Source: Cellvibrio sp. PSBB023 (GTDB lineage Bacteria > Pseudomonadota > Gammaproteobacteria > Pseudomonadales > Cellvibrionaceae). Taken from it: 64,000 bases of DNA. Below are positions 53,847 to 63,764 of the stretch, one piece after another. How positions within the stretch are numbered: position 1 is the stretch's first letter; each line of letters opens with the position of its first letter. Both the position numbers and the translations under genes were made by a program. The stretch lies in NCBI RefSeq assembly GCF_002007605.1, contig NZ_CP019799.1, positions 4,271,501-4,335,500 of the forward strand, read 5' to 3'. The notes below the pieces were generated by a model that searched no databases, was not told where the DNA came from, and saw nothing but the letters and a program-made list of their open reading frames with translations.

Positions 53847-54263
53847 ATGGATAAGGAATTATTTTCGCTCGACTTTAAGGTGCGTGACTATGAATGCGAT
53901 ATGCAGGGCATAGTGAACAACAGCGTCTATCAAAATTATCTGGAGCATGCGCGCCACGAATATTTGCTCGCCAAAGGCGTGGATTTTGCCGAGCTGACGC
54001 GCCAGAAAATTCATCTAGTGGTTGTGCGTGCCGAACTGGATTACAAACTGCCTCTGGCCAGTGGCGACGAGTTTTATGTCACGGTAAATGTTGAGTCGTC
54101 ATCGCGTGTGCGGTTTGATTTTTTGCAGAATATTTATCGCAAGAGCGACAACAAACTGATGCTTGCGGCCAAAATCACTGGCACCTCGCTCAATGAACGT
54201 GGTCGGCCCTTTGTGCCGGAGGTTATTGAGCGGTTGTTTGGCAGCAATACTGATACGCTCTAG
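53847..54263 (+). CDS. Acyl-CoA thioesterase, YbgC/4-HBT hotdog family
   Basis: 138 residues from the ATG at 53847, 11 bases after aroA. It shows the hotdog-fold pattern DFKVRDYECDMQGIVNNSVYQNYLEHAR, with the catalytic Asp (DMQGIVNN) and the N-term helix. Such enzymes cut acyl-CoA thioesters; the exact substrate is unknown. Probably cotranscribed with aroA. Confidence 0.88.
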   Translation: MDKELFSLDFKVRDYECDMQGIVNNSVYQNYLEHARHEYLLAKGVDFAELTRQKIHLVVVRAELDYKLPLASGDEFYVTVNVESSSRVRFDFLQNIYRKSDNKLMLAAKITGTSLNERGRPFVPEVIERLFGSNTDTL

Positions 54264-54371
54264 TTCCCATCCCGTGCACTCGAAACCGTATAGCGGCGCA
54301 GTAGAATCTCAGCGTTGCTGTACGGTTTTTTGTTTATCAAGAATTGGCTGTATTTTTCTGAGGTGATGCCT

Positions 54372-55862
54372 ATGTCGTACCAAGCACTGCAACAGCACTT
54401 TGTAAAAATTTCCCACTTTCAGCACCTGTCAGCTATTACCCAATGGGATCAGGCCGCAATGATGCCTGCCGGTGGCAACGACGCGCGCGGAGCTGCATTG
54501 GCTGAGCTCTCGGTATTAATTCATCAGCTCACTACGGCACCGCAATTAAGTGACTGGATTGATGTGGCTGAAAATGAACCTCTATCTCCCACTGAAAAAG
54601 CGAGCCTCGCCGCTATAAAACACCGCTGGCAGCAGGCGACCTTGTTACCGGAACAACTGGTGATGGCACAATCGCTTGCCAATTCCGAGTGTGAACACGC
54701 TTGGCGTGAACAACGTACCAACAATGATTGGGCCGGGTTTAAAACCAATTTAGCCAAGGTCGTGGATTTGGCGCGCGAGGAGGCAGCTATTCGTGCGGAT
54801 GCTGCTGGTTTAAGCCGCTACGATGCCATGTTGGATATTTATGAGCCGGGCATGAGCAGTGCAACTCTGGATGCATTATTCGGCGAAGTGAAAACATGGC
54901 TGCCGGATTTTATTGTGCGTGCCGAGGCGCGCCAGGAAAGTAGAAATATCATTCATCCACAAGGGCCGTTTCCTATCGCACAGCAAAAAGCATTAGGGCT
55001 GGCAGTGATGAAACAGTTGGGTTTTGATTTTAATCACGGCCGTTTGGATGTGAGTGCCCATCCATTTTGTGGCGGCGTGCCAACAGATGTGCGTATTACC
55101 ACACGCTATGACGAAAACGATTTTATGAAAGCGCTGTTTGGTGTGATCCATGAAACCGGACATGCGCGTTATGAGCAAAATCTACCAAAAGCCTGGGCCG
55201 GTTTGCCTGTGGGCGAGGCGCGCTCCATGGGCGTACATGAATCGCAAAGTTTATTTTTTGAAATGCAATTGGCGCGCTCAGCGGAGTTTGCGCAGTTGCT
55301 GGCGCCCATGGTGAAAGATTTTTTGGGGCGCACGCAAGATGCGGCCTTTAGTGAGCAGAATATTTATGCGCTTAATACCCGTGTAAAACGCGATTTTATC
55401 CGTGTGGATGCCGATGAGCTTACCTATCCTGCCCATGTCATATTGCGTTATGAAATAGAGCGCGCGTTGATTGAAGGCGAGATAAGGGTGGATGATATTC
55501 CTGCACTGTGGAATGAAAAAATGCAGGCCTATTTAGGCTTGTCCACAGAGGGAAATTATCGCCATGGCTGCATGCAGGATATTCACTGGGCCGGTGGTGC
55601 GTTTGGTTATTTCCCGTCGTACACCTTGGGTGCTATGTATGCTGCACAAGAGTTTGCGGCAGTGGAGCGTGTTGTTCCGCAATTGCGTGGCAAAATTGCG
55701 GCGGGTGATTTTGGTGAACTATTTGATTGGCTGAATACTACTATTTGGAGTAAGGCCAGCTTATTAGCAACCGATGAACTGATGGTAACAGCAACGGGTG
55801 AGCCCTTGAATGCCTGCTACTTTAAAGCGCACCTTGAGCGCCGCTATTTAATGGGTGAATAA
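54372..55862 (+). CDS. M32 carboxypeptidase (Taq-type)
   Basis: 496 residues from the ATG at 54372, eight bases after GAGG; the ATG at 54366 is too near that site. The zinc motif HETGH lies near residue 259 within GVIHETGHARYEQ, and VHESQSLFFEMQ supplies the third ligand and RPxGTxxHE-like neighbour. Cytoplasmic metallo-carboxypeptidase that trims peptides from the C-terminus. It overlaps the next gene by one base. Confidence 0.93.
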   Translation: MSYQALQQHFVKISHFQHLSAITQWDQAAMMPAGGNDARGAALAELSVLIHQLTTAPQLSDWIDVAENEPLSPTEKASLAAIKHRWQQATLLPEQLVMAQSLANSECEHAWREQRTNNDWAGFKTNLAKVVDLAREEAAIRADAAGLSRYDAMLDIYEPGMSSATLDALFGEVKTWLPDFIVRAEARQESRNIIHPQGPFPIAQQKALGLAVMKQLGFDFNHGRLDVSAHPFCGGVPTDVRITTRYDENDFMKALFGVIHETGHARYEQNLPKAWAGLPVGEARSMGVHESQSLFFEMQLARSAEFAQLLAPMVKDFLGRTQDAAFSEQNIYALNTRVKRDFIRVDADELTYPAHVILRYEIERALIEGEIRVDDIPALWNEKMQAYLGLSTEGNYRHGCMQDIHWAGGAFGYFPSYTLGAMYAAQEFAAVERVVPQLRGKIAAGDFGELFDWLNTTIWSKASLLATDELMVTATGEPLNACYFKAHLERRYLMGE

Positions 55863-57232
55863 TGTTTGTTGGTTTTGATTACGGTACGTCCAATTGCGCC
55901 ATGTCCTTTATCCATGAAGGTCGGGCGCAATTAATCCCACTCTATGACAATAATGCATTTGTACCTTCCACACTCTATGCGCTGGAGCGTGCGTTTATCG
56001 CTGAGTTGGTGGCGACGCAATTAACGGATGGCGATGATAAGCGTGCCTATGCCCAAAGTCGCGCTGCACTCTTAAGTCAGGCGCGTGCCGGAAAGTTGGA
56101 GCATGATCTTGAATCCGTGCGCGAGGGAATATTTTTTGGTACGGAGGCTATTGAACATTATATTGTCGCGCCCAGTGACGGCTATTTTATTAAATCGCCC
56201 AAGTCCTTTTTAGGTGCGAGCGGTTTGCGTCAGCAATCGGTCGATTTTTTTGAAGATGTTGTCGCTGCCATGATGCTCAACGTGAAAAACCGCGCAGAGC
56301 AATATTTACAAAAAACCATCACGCAGGTAGTGATTGGTCGCCCGGTGAACTTCCAGGGTATTAACGCACAAGAGAGTAACCAGCAGGCGCAATCGATTCT
56401 GGCGGCGGCGGGTAAACGCATTGGTTTTACCCATATTGAATTTTTATTTGAGCCGCTTGCTGCCGGGTTTGATTTTGAAACTCGCCTGACAGAAAACAAA
56501 ACTGTCCTGGTTGTGGATGTAGGCGGCGGCACGACTGACTGCTCCATGGTATTGATGGGGCCGCAACATAGCCAGCAATTGGATCGTGCGCAGGATTTTT
56601 TAGGCCACACAGGCGAACGTGTCGGCGGTAACGATTTTGATATCCAGCTTGCGCAAAAAATACTCATGCCTCATGTCGGTATGTTATCGCCCTTGAAAAC
56701 CGGGCTGCCCATGCCGCTGATGCCGTTTGTGAATGCCATGTCGATTAATGATATAGGCGCACAAACGGAATTTTACGATACCAAAACCGGCACCCTGCTA
56801 GAGCGATTAGCGCGGGAAACCCTGGAGCCAGAATTGCTTACGCGTTTTATTAATATGCGTGAGGGCAAACATAACTTTGCTGTTGTGCGCGAGGCGGAAC
56901 TGGGCAAGATTGCATTGTCTACCCAGGCACAACACCGGTTTCCTCTGGATTTTATTGAATCCAATTTGGCCCCCGAATGCAGTGCCACCGATTACGCTAA
57001 TGCCAGTGCGCAACTTTTGCAAAAAATTGCGGCATTAATCCGCGAGGCAACACAGCAAGCGGGCACTCACCCGGATCTGGTGTATATCACTGGCGGCAGC
57101 GCCAAATCGCCACTGATTCGCCAGGTGGTACGCGATTTATTCGGCGAGGAGATCGCTATTGTCGATGGCGATCACTTTGGCAGTGTGGCGGCGGGGTTGG
57201 GTGTGTGGGCGGAGCGGGTTTTTCACCAATAG
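55862..57232 (+). CDS. yegD: Hsp70-family chaperone-like ATPase YegD
   Basis: 456 residues. Actin-ATPase motifs: FVGFDYGTSNCAM (phosphate 1), VVDVGGGTTDCSMV (phosphate 2) and YITGGSAKSPLIRQ (adenosine). The substrate-binding half of DnaK is missing, as usual for YegD. The role is uncertain. Translationally coupled to the M32 gene by a one-base overlap. Confidence 0.92.
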   Translation: MFVGFDYGTSNCAMSFIHEGRAQLIPLYDNNAFVPSTLYALERAFIAELVATQLTDGDDKRAYAQSRAALLSQARAGKLEHDLESVREGIFFGTEAIEHYIVAPSDGYFIKSPKSFLGASGLRQQSVDFFEDVVAAMMLNVKNRAEQYLQKTITQVVIGRPVNFQGINAQESNQQAQSILAAAGKRIGFTHIEFLFEPLAAGFDFETRLTENKTVLVVDVGGGTTDCSMVLMGPQHSQQLDRAQDFLGHTGERVGGNDFDIQLAQKILMPHVGMLSPLKTGLPMPLMPFVNAMSINDIGAQTEFYDTKTGTLLERLARETLEPELLTRFINMREGKHNFAVVREAELGKIALSTQAQHRFPLDFIESNLAPECSATDYANASAQLLQKIAALIREATQQAGTHPDLVYITGGSAKSPLIRQVVRDLFGEEIAIVDGDHFGSVAAGLGVWAERVFHQ

Positions 57233-57272
57233 TCGGGTAAAAACAGATTGAGATGTAAGAATCAACTGATTG

Positions 57273-57311
57273 CCAACAACTACGCAGCTGTGTGTCGCTC
57301 GTAGCTGTTGG
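57273..57311. terminator. Hairpin between convergent yegD-like and psd genes
   Basis: Arms CCAACAACTACG (57273-57284) and CGTAGCTGTTGG (57300-57311) pair with one mismatch around a 15-base loop. There is no clear U-tract, so termination efficiency is uncertain. Confidence 0.5.
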
Positions 57312-57332
57312 ATCTTGTTATAAGCCTATCAA

Positions 57333-58187
57333 TTAAACGCTTTTCGTTCCCATCACTTCGCCCATTTTGGTGGGCGTTCCGGCTTGGTATTTATCATCCC
57401 ATTGCATTTTGCCCTTGGCGAACAAAATGATGGCGGTGGAGCCGAGCTTGAAGCGGCCCATTTCTGCGCCTTTTTCCAATTGGATATTTTGGTAAGGGTA
57501 GTGCGAGGTGGCGATTTCGCGGCTGGCAAAGGGGGCGACAGCGCCGTCCCATACGGTTTCTATGCCAGCCACAATCATGGCGCCAACCAATACCACGGCC
57601 ATAGGGCCAATGTCGGTATCAAAAATTGCGACCAAGCGCTCGTTGCGCGAAAACAGGCGCGGTACGTTTTCGGCGGTGACGGTATTGACGGAAAACAGGT
57701 CGCCGGGAACGCTGACCATGCTGCGCAATTTGCCGCCGTAAGGCATGTGGACGCGGTGATAATCCCGTGGCGATAAATACACCGTCGCAAATTCGCCTTC
57801 ATTAAATTCAGCGGCGAGTTGTTCATCGCCACCGAGCAATTCTGCGGTGCTGTAGTCCTGGCCTTTGGCCTGGAAAACACGGCCGTTTACGATCTTGCCC
57901 AATTGGCTGATGGCGCCGTCAGCGGGGCAGACGATGCTGGTTTCGCGGGTATCTATGGGGCGTGCATCGGGCTTCAGGGCGCGGGTGAAGAAATCATTGA
58001 AGTGTTTGTATTCCAATGGATTCTCTTGCGCGGCGAGACTCATATCCACCTGGTAGCGTTTTACAAACCATTTGATAAACGTATTTTTGATAAAGGGCGT
58101 TTCACTATTGGCCAACCAGCCAGCGGCGCGCGACAGCGCATGTTGGGGAACCAGATATTGAAAGCCGATAAACAGTTTTGGATTCAT
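57333..58187 (-). CDS. psd: Phosphatidylserine decarboxylase
   Basis: 284 residues, normal length. It makes phosphatidylethanolamine in the inner membrane. The pro-enzyme cuts itself at the LGST motif (FKLGSTAI, Ser250 becomes the pyruvoyl group); Asp90 (CPADGAIS) and His147 (DYHRVHMP) of the processing triad are present. Transcribed towards yegD. Confidence 0.96.
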   Translation of the reverse strand: MNPKLFIGFQYLVPQHALSRAAGWLANSETPFIKNTFIKWFVKRYQVDMSLAAQENPLEYKHFNDFFTRALKPDARPIDTRETSIVCPADGAISQLGKIVNGRVFQAKGQDYSTAELLGGDEQLAAEFNEGEFATVYLSPRDYHRVHMPYGGKLRSMVSVPGDLFSVNTVTAENVPRLFSRNERLVAIFDTDIGPMAVVLVGAMIVAGIETVWDGAVAPFASREIATSHYPYQNIQLEKGAEMGRFKLGSTAIILFAKGKMQWDDKYQAGTPTKMGEVMGTKSV

Positions 58188-58368
58188 GTGTTGTTATTGT
58201 TCCTGCGCGGGTCGATAGACCTTTTCTGACGGGATGGGCGATTTACAAAGTGACATAATAAGTGCCGGCGCAGTTTAACAAACTCGGCCGTGAGCGGCGA
58301 CTGCCCCGGCATCATCTTCCGGGCGAAGCTGTGGTAAGGTGGCAGCCTCTGCGTTAACGAGGTGCCCT

Positions 58369-59016
58369 GTGCTGCAATTCCAGATTATCCCCGTCACCCA
58401 TTACCAACAAAACTGCACCTTGCTCTGGTGTGATGAAACCCGTGAGGCGGCAGTGGTTGACCCCGGTGGCGATATAGCGCGCATTTTGGCGGTTGTGGCT
58501 GAAAAAGGGGTGACGCTACGCCAGATCTTACTCACCCACGGCCATATGGATCATATCGGCGGCACCGCAGAGCTGGTCGCGCAGGCCTCATTACCCGTCA
58601 TTGGCCCCCATGCTGATGATGTATTCTGGATTGACCTGCTGCCGCAACAAGCGCAGATGATGGGCTTCAAGCCCGTTGCCGGTTTTGTCCCGGATCAATT
58701 ATTGAACCATGGCGATAAGCTCAAGGTGGGAAATGCCGAGCTGGATGTGCTGCATTGCCCGGGGCACACGCCCGGCCATGTGATTTTTTATAACCGCGCG
58801 GCGCAATTGGCATTGGTGGGTGATGTGTTGTTCAAGGGCTCTATCGGGCGCACAGATTTTCCGCGCGGTAACCACGCCGACCTGATCAATGCGATTCGCA
58901 CACGCGTATTACCCCTGGGCGACGACGTGCGTTTTATTCCAGGCCACGGCCCTATGTCCACCTTTGGCAATGAGCGACGGACGAATCCTTTTGTCGCTGA
59001 TAAACATTACGGTTAA
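58369..59016 (+). CDS. Metallo-beta-lactamase-fold hydrolase (glyoxalase II-like)
   Basis: 215 residues from the GTG at 58369, with GAGG six bases upstream and a homologue-like N-terminus (LQFQIIPVTHYQQNCTLLW); an ATG at 58339 is open but lacks a good site. Metal ligands: LTHGHMDHIGG, HCPGHTPGH, LVGDVLFKGSIGRTDF and FIPGHGP. It probably hydrolyses a thioester such as S-lactoylglutathione or another small substrate. Confidence 0.92.
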   Translation: MLQFQIIPVTHYQQNCTLLWCDETREAAVVDPGGDIARILAVVAEKGVTLRQILLTHGHMDHIGGTAELVAQASLPVIGPHADDVFWIDLLPQQAQMMGFKPVAGFVPDQLLNHGDKLKVGNAELDVLHCPGHTPGHVIFYNRAAQLALVGDVLFKGSIGRTDFPRGNHADLINAIRTRVLPLGDDVRFIPGHGPMSTFGNERRTNPFVADKHYG

Positions 59017-59025
59017 TACGGCGGT

Positions 59026-59781
59026 ATGTCGTTAGTGACTGATCTAAAAAAAACCAAACCGGGCGTTGATCCACACTGGAACCCCGGGTTTGATTTCAGC
59101 ATTGTGCGCTCGGCCAAGCGGCGCAGCATCAGTATTGAAATTCGTCAGGCGCAGGTGGTTATCCGCGCTCCTGTGGGTGTGGCTGAGGTCTTGTTGCTGG
59201 ACTTTTTGCGGCAAAAAGCGCAGTGGGTTCGGCAAAAAATCGTCGAGCAAACCCAACGATTGGAGCAACTTGAACCGCTGGTTGAGCCAGTGTATGGAGC
59301 GGGGGCGGAGCTACCTTTTTTGAATGAGCGTTTGACGCTGGTGATTGGGCGCGGTGCTTTGGCCGCCATTCGCCGGGTTGATCAACAGTTGCATGTGATT
59401 CTATCCACGCGCTCGCGCCTGCCCGATGAGCAGCAAATTCGCCAGTTGTTGATGCGCTGGTACCAACAGCAGGCGCTGCGAGTGCTAACCGATAAAACCC
59501 TGCAGTTAAGCACGCGCATGGGGCTGGTATGTACCGCAGTGACGGTGAAGGCGACGCGCTCCAAGTGGGGCCACTGCACCAATCGCGGGGCGATCCAATA
59601 CAACTGGAATATACTGCTGGCACCTGAACACATAGTCGATTATCTTGTCGCACACGAAGTCTGTCATCTGCGCCATCAAAACCACAGCCGCGATTTTTGG
59701 GCTTTGGTCGCCAGTGTGTGTTCCTCTTTTGCGACCGATCGCGCCTGGTTAAAAGCGAACGGTGCGCGGCTCAGTTTATAA
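59026..59781 (+). CDS. YgjP-like zinc metallopeptidase (DUF45)
   Basis: 251 residues. N-terminal ISIEIRQAQVVIRAP, then TRSKWGHCTNRGAIQYNW and the zinc motif VAHEVCHLRHQNHSRDFW, which together define the YgjP/DUF45 family. The biological substrate is unknown. Starts 9 bases after the hydrolase gene, so the two are likely one operon. Confidence 0.92.
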   Translation: MSLVTDLKKTKPGVDPHWNPGFDFSIVRSAKRRSISIEIRQAQVVIRAPVGVAEVLLLDFLRQKAQWVRQKIVEQTQRLEQLEPLVEPVYGAGAELPFLNERLTLVIGRGALAAIRRVDQQLHVILSTRSRLPDEQQIRQLLMRWYQQQALRVLTDKTLQLSTRMGLVCTAVTVKATRSKWGHCTNRGAIQYNWNILLAPEHIVDYLVAHEVCHLRHQNHSRDFWALVASVCSSFATDRAWLKANGARLSL

Positions 59782-59800
59782 ACACCAAAGGTATTTAGTG

Positions 59801-60196
59801 ATGAATGACATTCCCTCTATTGAAAGTGCTATCGAACCCCTGAGTGATGATCCCGCTGAAAACCTGGATCGTTTTATTGTGGAAGCTATGGAGCTGGGCT
59901 GTGTCTGGGGGCTGCAAGGCCCGGATGGCTGGGCGCTGAGCGGCTCTGAAGACCACGACGATATCGATGTAATGCCCTTCTGGTCGCAAGAAAGTTTTGC
60001 GCGCGCGCATTGCCAAGATGATTGGAAAGACTACCAACCGGTGGCCGTTGATCTGGAAGAATTTCTGGAGGACTGGTTGCCCGGTATGCACGAAGATGTG
60101 TTGCTGGTAGGCATTAATTGGAACGATGCGCTGGAAGGTGAAGAGATTGAACCGCTGGATTTACTGGAAGAATTTGAACAGGAAATGAGCGATTAA
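59801..60196 (+). CDS. DUF2750 domain protein
   Basis: 131 residues from the ATG at 59801. The family pattern is clear: VWGLQGPDGWALSGSEDHDD, MPFWSQESFARAHC and DLEEFLEDWLPGM followed by LVGINW. Small acidic cytoplasmic protein of unknown role. The longer frame from 59762 overlaps the upstream gene and is not favoured. Confidence 0.88.
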   Translation: MNDIPSIESAIEPLSDDPAENLDRFIVEAMELGCVWGLQGPDGWALSGSEDHDDIDVMPFWSQESFARAHCQDDWKDYQPVAVDLEEFLEDWLPGMHEDVLLVGINWNDALEGEEIEPLDLLEEFEQEMSD

Positions 60197-60221
60197 GGTC
60201 TGAGCACAAAGGCGCCAGCCG

Positions 60222-60593
60222 CTAATAATAGCCATCATTGACCTGTGTTACATCGATATCCTCGCCGAATAATTGCAGGTGTAACAAATCCACCTCGTAG
60301 TCTTTGGCATACTCATCCAATGCTTTTAACGTGGCCACACCGGGGCTGACACTGTGCCAGAGCTGGCTGGTGTCATCGCGGGTTGCCAACACAAACTCCA
60401 GCGCGCCCGGAACGTGTTTCCGGCTCAGGTGACTAAACAGTTTGCGCTGTAATTGCAGCACGGAAAAATTAAAATCGGAACAGAGCCGCATCAGCAGCGG
60501 ATACTGCGACTCGCGTCGATCCTGAAAACGAATTTCGCGGCTGGCGAAGAGTTCGTCCGGATCAAGCAATCGTTTGTGTGGTGGCTGCTGCAT
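60222..60593 (-). CDS. Hypothetical protein, 123 residues
   Basis: A well-formed frame convergent with the DUF2750 gene. No family recognised. The content is soluble and mixed charged, with no signal peptide; LLMRLCSDFNFSVLQLQRKL could be a helix and the C-terminus is acidic. The 245 bases between it and the next gene hold no other feature that can be supported, beyond presumed promoters. Confidence 0.6.
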   Translation of the reverse strand: MQQPPHKRLLDPDELFASREIRFQDRRESQYPLLMRLCSDFNFSVLQLQRKLFSHLSRKHVPGALEFVLATRDDTSQLWHSVSPGVATLKALDEYAKDYEVDLLHLQLFGEDIDVTQVNDGYY

Positions 60594-60838
60594 AGGATAA
60601 AGTCAGTTATACGTTAGTTGACGAATAGGCTGACCTTCGTGGTCGGGCGCAGTGCGACCTGCGTTCCAGTGTCCTGACGGGGGATAGAATAAAATGCCCA
60701 GTCTAGCGACTCAGTGTTACAAAACAAAAGACGAATAGACTGTTAAAAGCGCGTGGATTAGACCACAGCGTAGTTAATAGCCGAGTGCGCCCTTTCACAT
60801 TTTTGTGGTTTCTATTTATTGTTTAATCGGAGCTTGAC

Positions 60839-61342
60839 ATGATTTCATCACCCAATCCCATCGCCTTGCAGGCAAAATCATGGATGCAGGTTTTTGTGGT
60901 TAGCCTGTGTTTATTGTTTGCAGGTTGTGCGGCAATCAAGCCCAAGCTGGAGCAGCCAACGGTTAAAGTCGCCGGGTTGCAATTGTTGCCCGCCCAGGGC
61001 TTGTTGCAGCCGATTGAGGTGAGCCTGTTGGTCACCAACCCGAATGATCGTGACCTGACATTGCGCGGTATGTCCTACGCCATTGGCATTGAGAGTTTTG
61101 ATGTGCTGAGCGGCGTTAGCGATCAGTTGCCCACTTTGGCGGCTTATCAGGAGACACCGGTAAAAGTGGTTGTTACCGCCAATGTCTTGCAATTGGTGCG
61201 TTTGATTGAGCATTTTGGCCGCAATGGCATGAAAGAAAATGTTGATTATAATTTTTCCGCCAAACTGGATTTTAGCGCGTGGTTACCAGCACTGCGCGTG
61301 AATGAAAAAGGTTCAATCCCACTGGTTGCCAAAAAACGATAA
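60839..61342 (+). CDS. LEA14-like (LEA type 2) lipoprotein
   Basis: 167 residues with a lipoprotein signal: hydrophobic segment and lipobox LFAGC with the lipidated Cys at 30. The mature part (KVAGLQLLPAQGLLQPIEVSLLVTNPNDRDLTLRGMSY) has the beta-sandwich pattern of LEA type 2/WHy proteins. Likely in the envelope; role unknown. Confidence 0.88.
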   Translation: MISSPNPIALQAKSWMQVFVVSLCLLFAGCAAIKPKLEQPTVKVAGLQLLPAQGLLQPIEVSLLVTNPNDRDLTLRGMSYAIGIESFDVLSGVSDQLPTLAAYQETPVKVVVTANVLQLVRLIEHFGRNGMKENVDYNFSAKLDFSAWLPALRVNEKGSIPLVAKKR

Positions 61343-61406
61343 CACTCAGCCAGGCTGATTTTTCGCAACGCTATTTACACTGAGTTTTGTATTTTCAGGA
61401 TATTCA

Positions 61407-63665
61407 ATGACTGACGACATCGTACTGCCCGAAGCCGATGAACGCATCGCGCTTAAAGATTACACCGAGAAAGCCTATCTCGATTATTCCATGTATGTCA
61501 TTCTCGACCGCGCCCTGCCGCATATTGGCGATGGTTTGAAGCCGGTACAGCGTCGCATTGTGTATGCGATGAGTGAGCTGGGCTTAAAAGCCAGCGCCAA
61601 ATATAAAAAATCGGCGCGCACCGTGGGTGATGTGATTGGTAAATTCCATCCGCACGGCGACTCAGCTTCCTACGAGGCAATGGTGTTAATGGCACAGCCA
61701 TTTTCCTATCGCTACACACTGGTTGATGGTCAGGGAAACTGGGGTTCACCCGATGATCCCAAATCGTTTGCGGCGATGCGTTACACCGAATCGCGTCTCA
61801 CCAAATACAGCGAAGTATTGCTGGAAGAATTGGGGCAGGGCACGGTGGATTGGCAGCCCAACTTTGACGGCACGCTGGAGGAGCCGATGGTGCTGCCCGC
61901 GCGCGTCCCCAACGTGTTATTAAACGGCACCACCGGTATTGCAGTGGGCATGGCGACGGATATTCCGCCGCACAATTTGCGCGAAGTGGTGAATGCCTGT
62001 GTACATTTGCTCGATAATCCGCAGGCGACGATCAACGATTTATGCCAGCACATTCTTGGCCCGGATATGCCTACCGAGGCGGAAATTATTTCGCCGCGTG
62101 AAGAACTGATCAAAATGTACGAGACCGGGCGCGGCAGTGTGCGCATGCGTGCGGTCTGGCAAAAGGATGAAGAATCCGGCGATATTATTATCACCGCACT
62201 GCCGCATCAGGTGAGCGGTGCAAAAATCCTCGAGCAAATTGCTGCGCAAATGCAGGCGAAAAAATTGCCGATGGTTGCCGATTTGCGCGATGAATCTGAC
62301 CATGAAAATCCCACTCGCCTGGTAATTATCCCGCGCTCCAATCGCGTTGATTTGGAACAGGTGATGCAACATTTGTTTGCTACCACCGAGCTTGAGCGTA
62401 CCTATCGCGTCAACATGAACATGATCGGTATCGATGGTCGCCCGGCGGTGAAATCGCTGGTTAAAATTTTGAGCGAGTGGCTCAGTTTCAGAACGGTTAC
62501 TACGCGCCGTCGTTTGCAGCATCGCCTGGAAAAAGTGGAAGAGCGCTTGCTGCGCTTGGCGGCCTTGATGGTGGTGTTCCTCAATGTGGATGAAGTGATT
62601 CGCATTATCCGCGAGGAAGATAATCCCAAGCCCGTGCTCATGAAGCGTTTCAACCTGATTGAAATGCAAGCCGAATATATTCTGGAAACCAAATTGCGCC
62701 AGTTAGCGCGTTTGGAAGAAATGAAAATTCTGGAAGAGAAAACTGCGCTGGAAAAAGAACGTGATGGTTTGCTCAAAATTCTTGATTCAGCGGTGAAATT
62801 AAAAAATCTGGTGCGCAAAGAATTAATTCAAATCGCCGACGCCTTTGGTGATGATCGTCGCTCACCCATTGTGGCGCGCGCCGAAGCACAAGCGCTGAGC
62901 GAAACGGAATTGCTCAGTGTTGACCCGGTGACGGTGGTGATTTCTGACAAAGGCTGGATTCGCGCCGCCAAAGGTCACGATATAGACCCAACCGGCTTGA
63001 GTTACAAAGCGGGCGACAGTTTCAAATTTGCAGTGCAAGGCAAGAGTAATCAGCAGGTTATTTTGATCGACTCAACCGGGCGCAGCTATTCAGTCCCAGC
63101 GCACAACTTGCCCTCCGCACGGGGGCAGGGCGAGCCTTTGAGTGGCCGCATCAGTCCGCCCAGCGGTGCAACCTTTGAGGGCGCATTGATGGGTGCTGAT
63201 ACGCAACGCGTGCTGATTGCATCCGATGCCGGTTACGGTTTTGTTGCCAAGTTGGAAGACCTCACCAGTAAAAACAAAGCCGGTAAAGCACTGCTGACCC
63301 TGCCGGAAGGTGCGCAAGTATTACCGCCGCAATTAATTAATTCACCCGAGCAGGTGCAGTTGGCTGCTGTGAGTAACGATGGCCGCCTGCTGGTATTCCC
63401 GGTGACTGAATTGCCTGAACTGGCAAAAGGCAAGGGCAACAAAATTATGAATATACCGGCAGCCAAGGTACAAACACGCGAAGAGTTTGTCGTGGCGTTG
63501 GCCGTTATTCACCCCGGCCAATTGTTAACCCTGCATTCGGGCAAGCGCTTTATTACCTTAAAAGCTGCAGACCTTGAGCATTACAAAGGCGAGCGTGGTC
63601 GCCGCGGTAATAAACTGCCGCGCGGTTTCCAAAAGGTGGATAAAGCAGAAGTGAGTGATAAATAA
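61407..63665 (+). CDS. parC: DNA topoisomerase IV subunit A
   Basis: 752 residues, the usual ParC length. The breakage-reunion domain has the catalytic Tyr126 in [10 protein letters not shown] and the quinolone region [10 protein letters not shown] with Ser86 and Glu90, the residues of susceptible enzymes. The C-terminal beta-propeller part is degenerate and short, as in ParC rather than GyrA (no GQRGGKG box). It unlinks daughter chromosomes with ParE. Confidence 0.97.
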   Translation: MTDDIVLPEADERIALKDYTEKAYLDYSMYVILDRALPHIGDGLKPVQRRIVYAMSELGLKASAKYKKSARTVGDVIGKFHPHGDSASYEAMVLMAQPFSYRYTLVDGQGNWGSPDDPKSFAAMRYTESRLTKYSEVLLEELGQGTVDWQPNFDGTLEEPMVLPARVPNVLLNGTTGIAVGMATDIPPHNLREVVNACVHLLDNPQATINDLCQHILGPDMPTEAEIISPREELIKMYETGRGSVRMRAVWQKDEESGDIIITALPHQVSGAKILEQIAAQMQAKKLPMVADLRDESDHENPTRLVIIPRSNRVDLEQVMQHLFATTELERTYRVNMNMIGIDGRPAVKSLVKILSEWLSFRTVTTRRRLQHRLEKVEERLLRLAALMVVFLNVDEVIRIIREEDNPKPVLMKRFNLIEMQAEYILETKLRQLARLEEMKILEEKTALEKERDGLLKILDSAVKLKNLVRKELIQIADAFGDDRRSPIVARAEAQALSETELLSVDPVTVVISDKGWIRAAKGHDIDPTGLSYKAGDSFKFAVQGKSNQQVILIDSTGRSYSVPAHNLPSARGQGEPLSGRISPPSGATFEGALMGADTQRVLIASDAGYGFVAKLEDLTSKNKAGKALLTLPEGAQVLPPQLINSPEQVQLAAVSNDGRLLVFPVTELPELAKGKGNKIMNIPAAKVQTREEFVVALAVIHPGQLLTLHSGKRFITLKAADLEHYKGERGRRGNKLPRGFQKVDKAEVSDK

Positions 63666-63673
63666 AGTAATGT

Positions 63674-63702
63674 AATAAAGGCGGTTATCCGCCTTTATTT
63701 TT
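63674..63702 (+). terminator. Intrinsic terminator after parC
   Basis: Perfect 11-bp stem AATAAAGGCGG/CCGCCTTTATT with a TTAT loop, followed by T residues. Confidence 0.93.
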
Positions 63703-63764
63703 GCCAGCTATTTTTTGCTGCACAGGCCCTGTGGCCGACAATCAATAATGGATCAGGAGTAGCT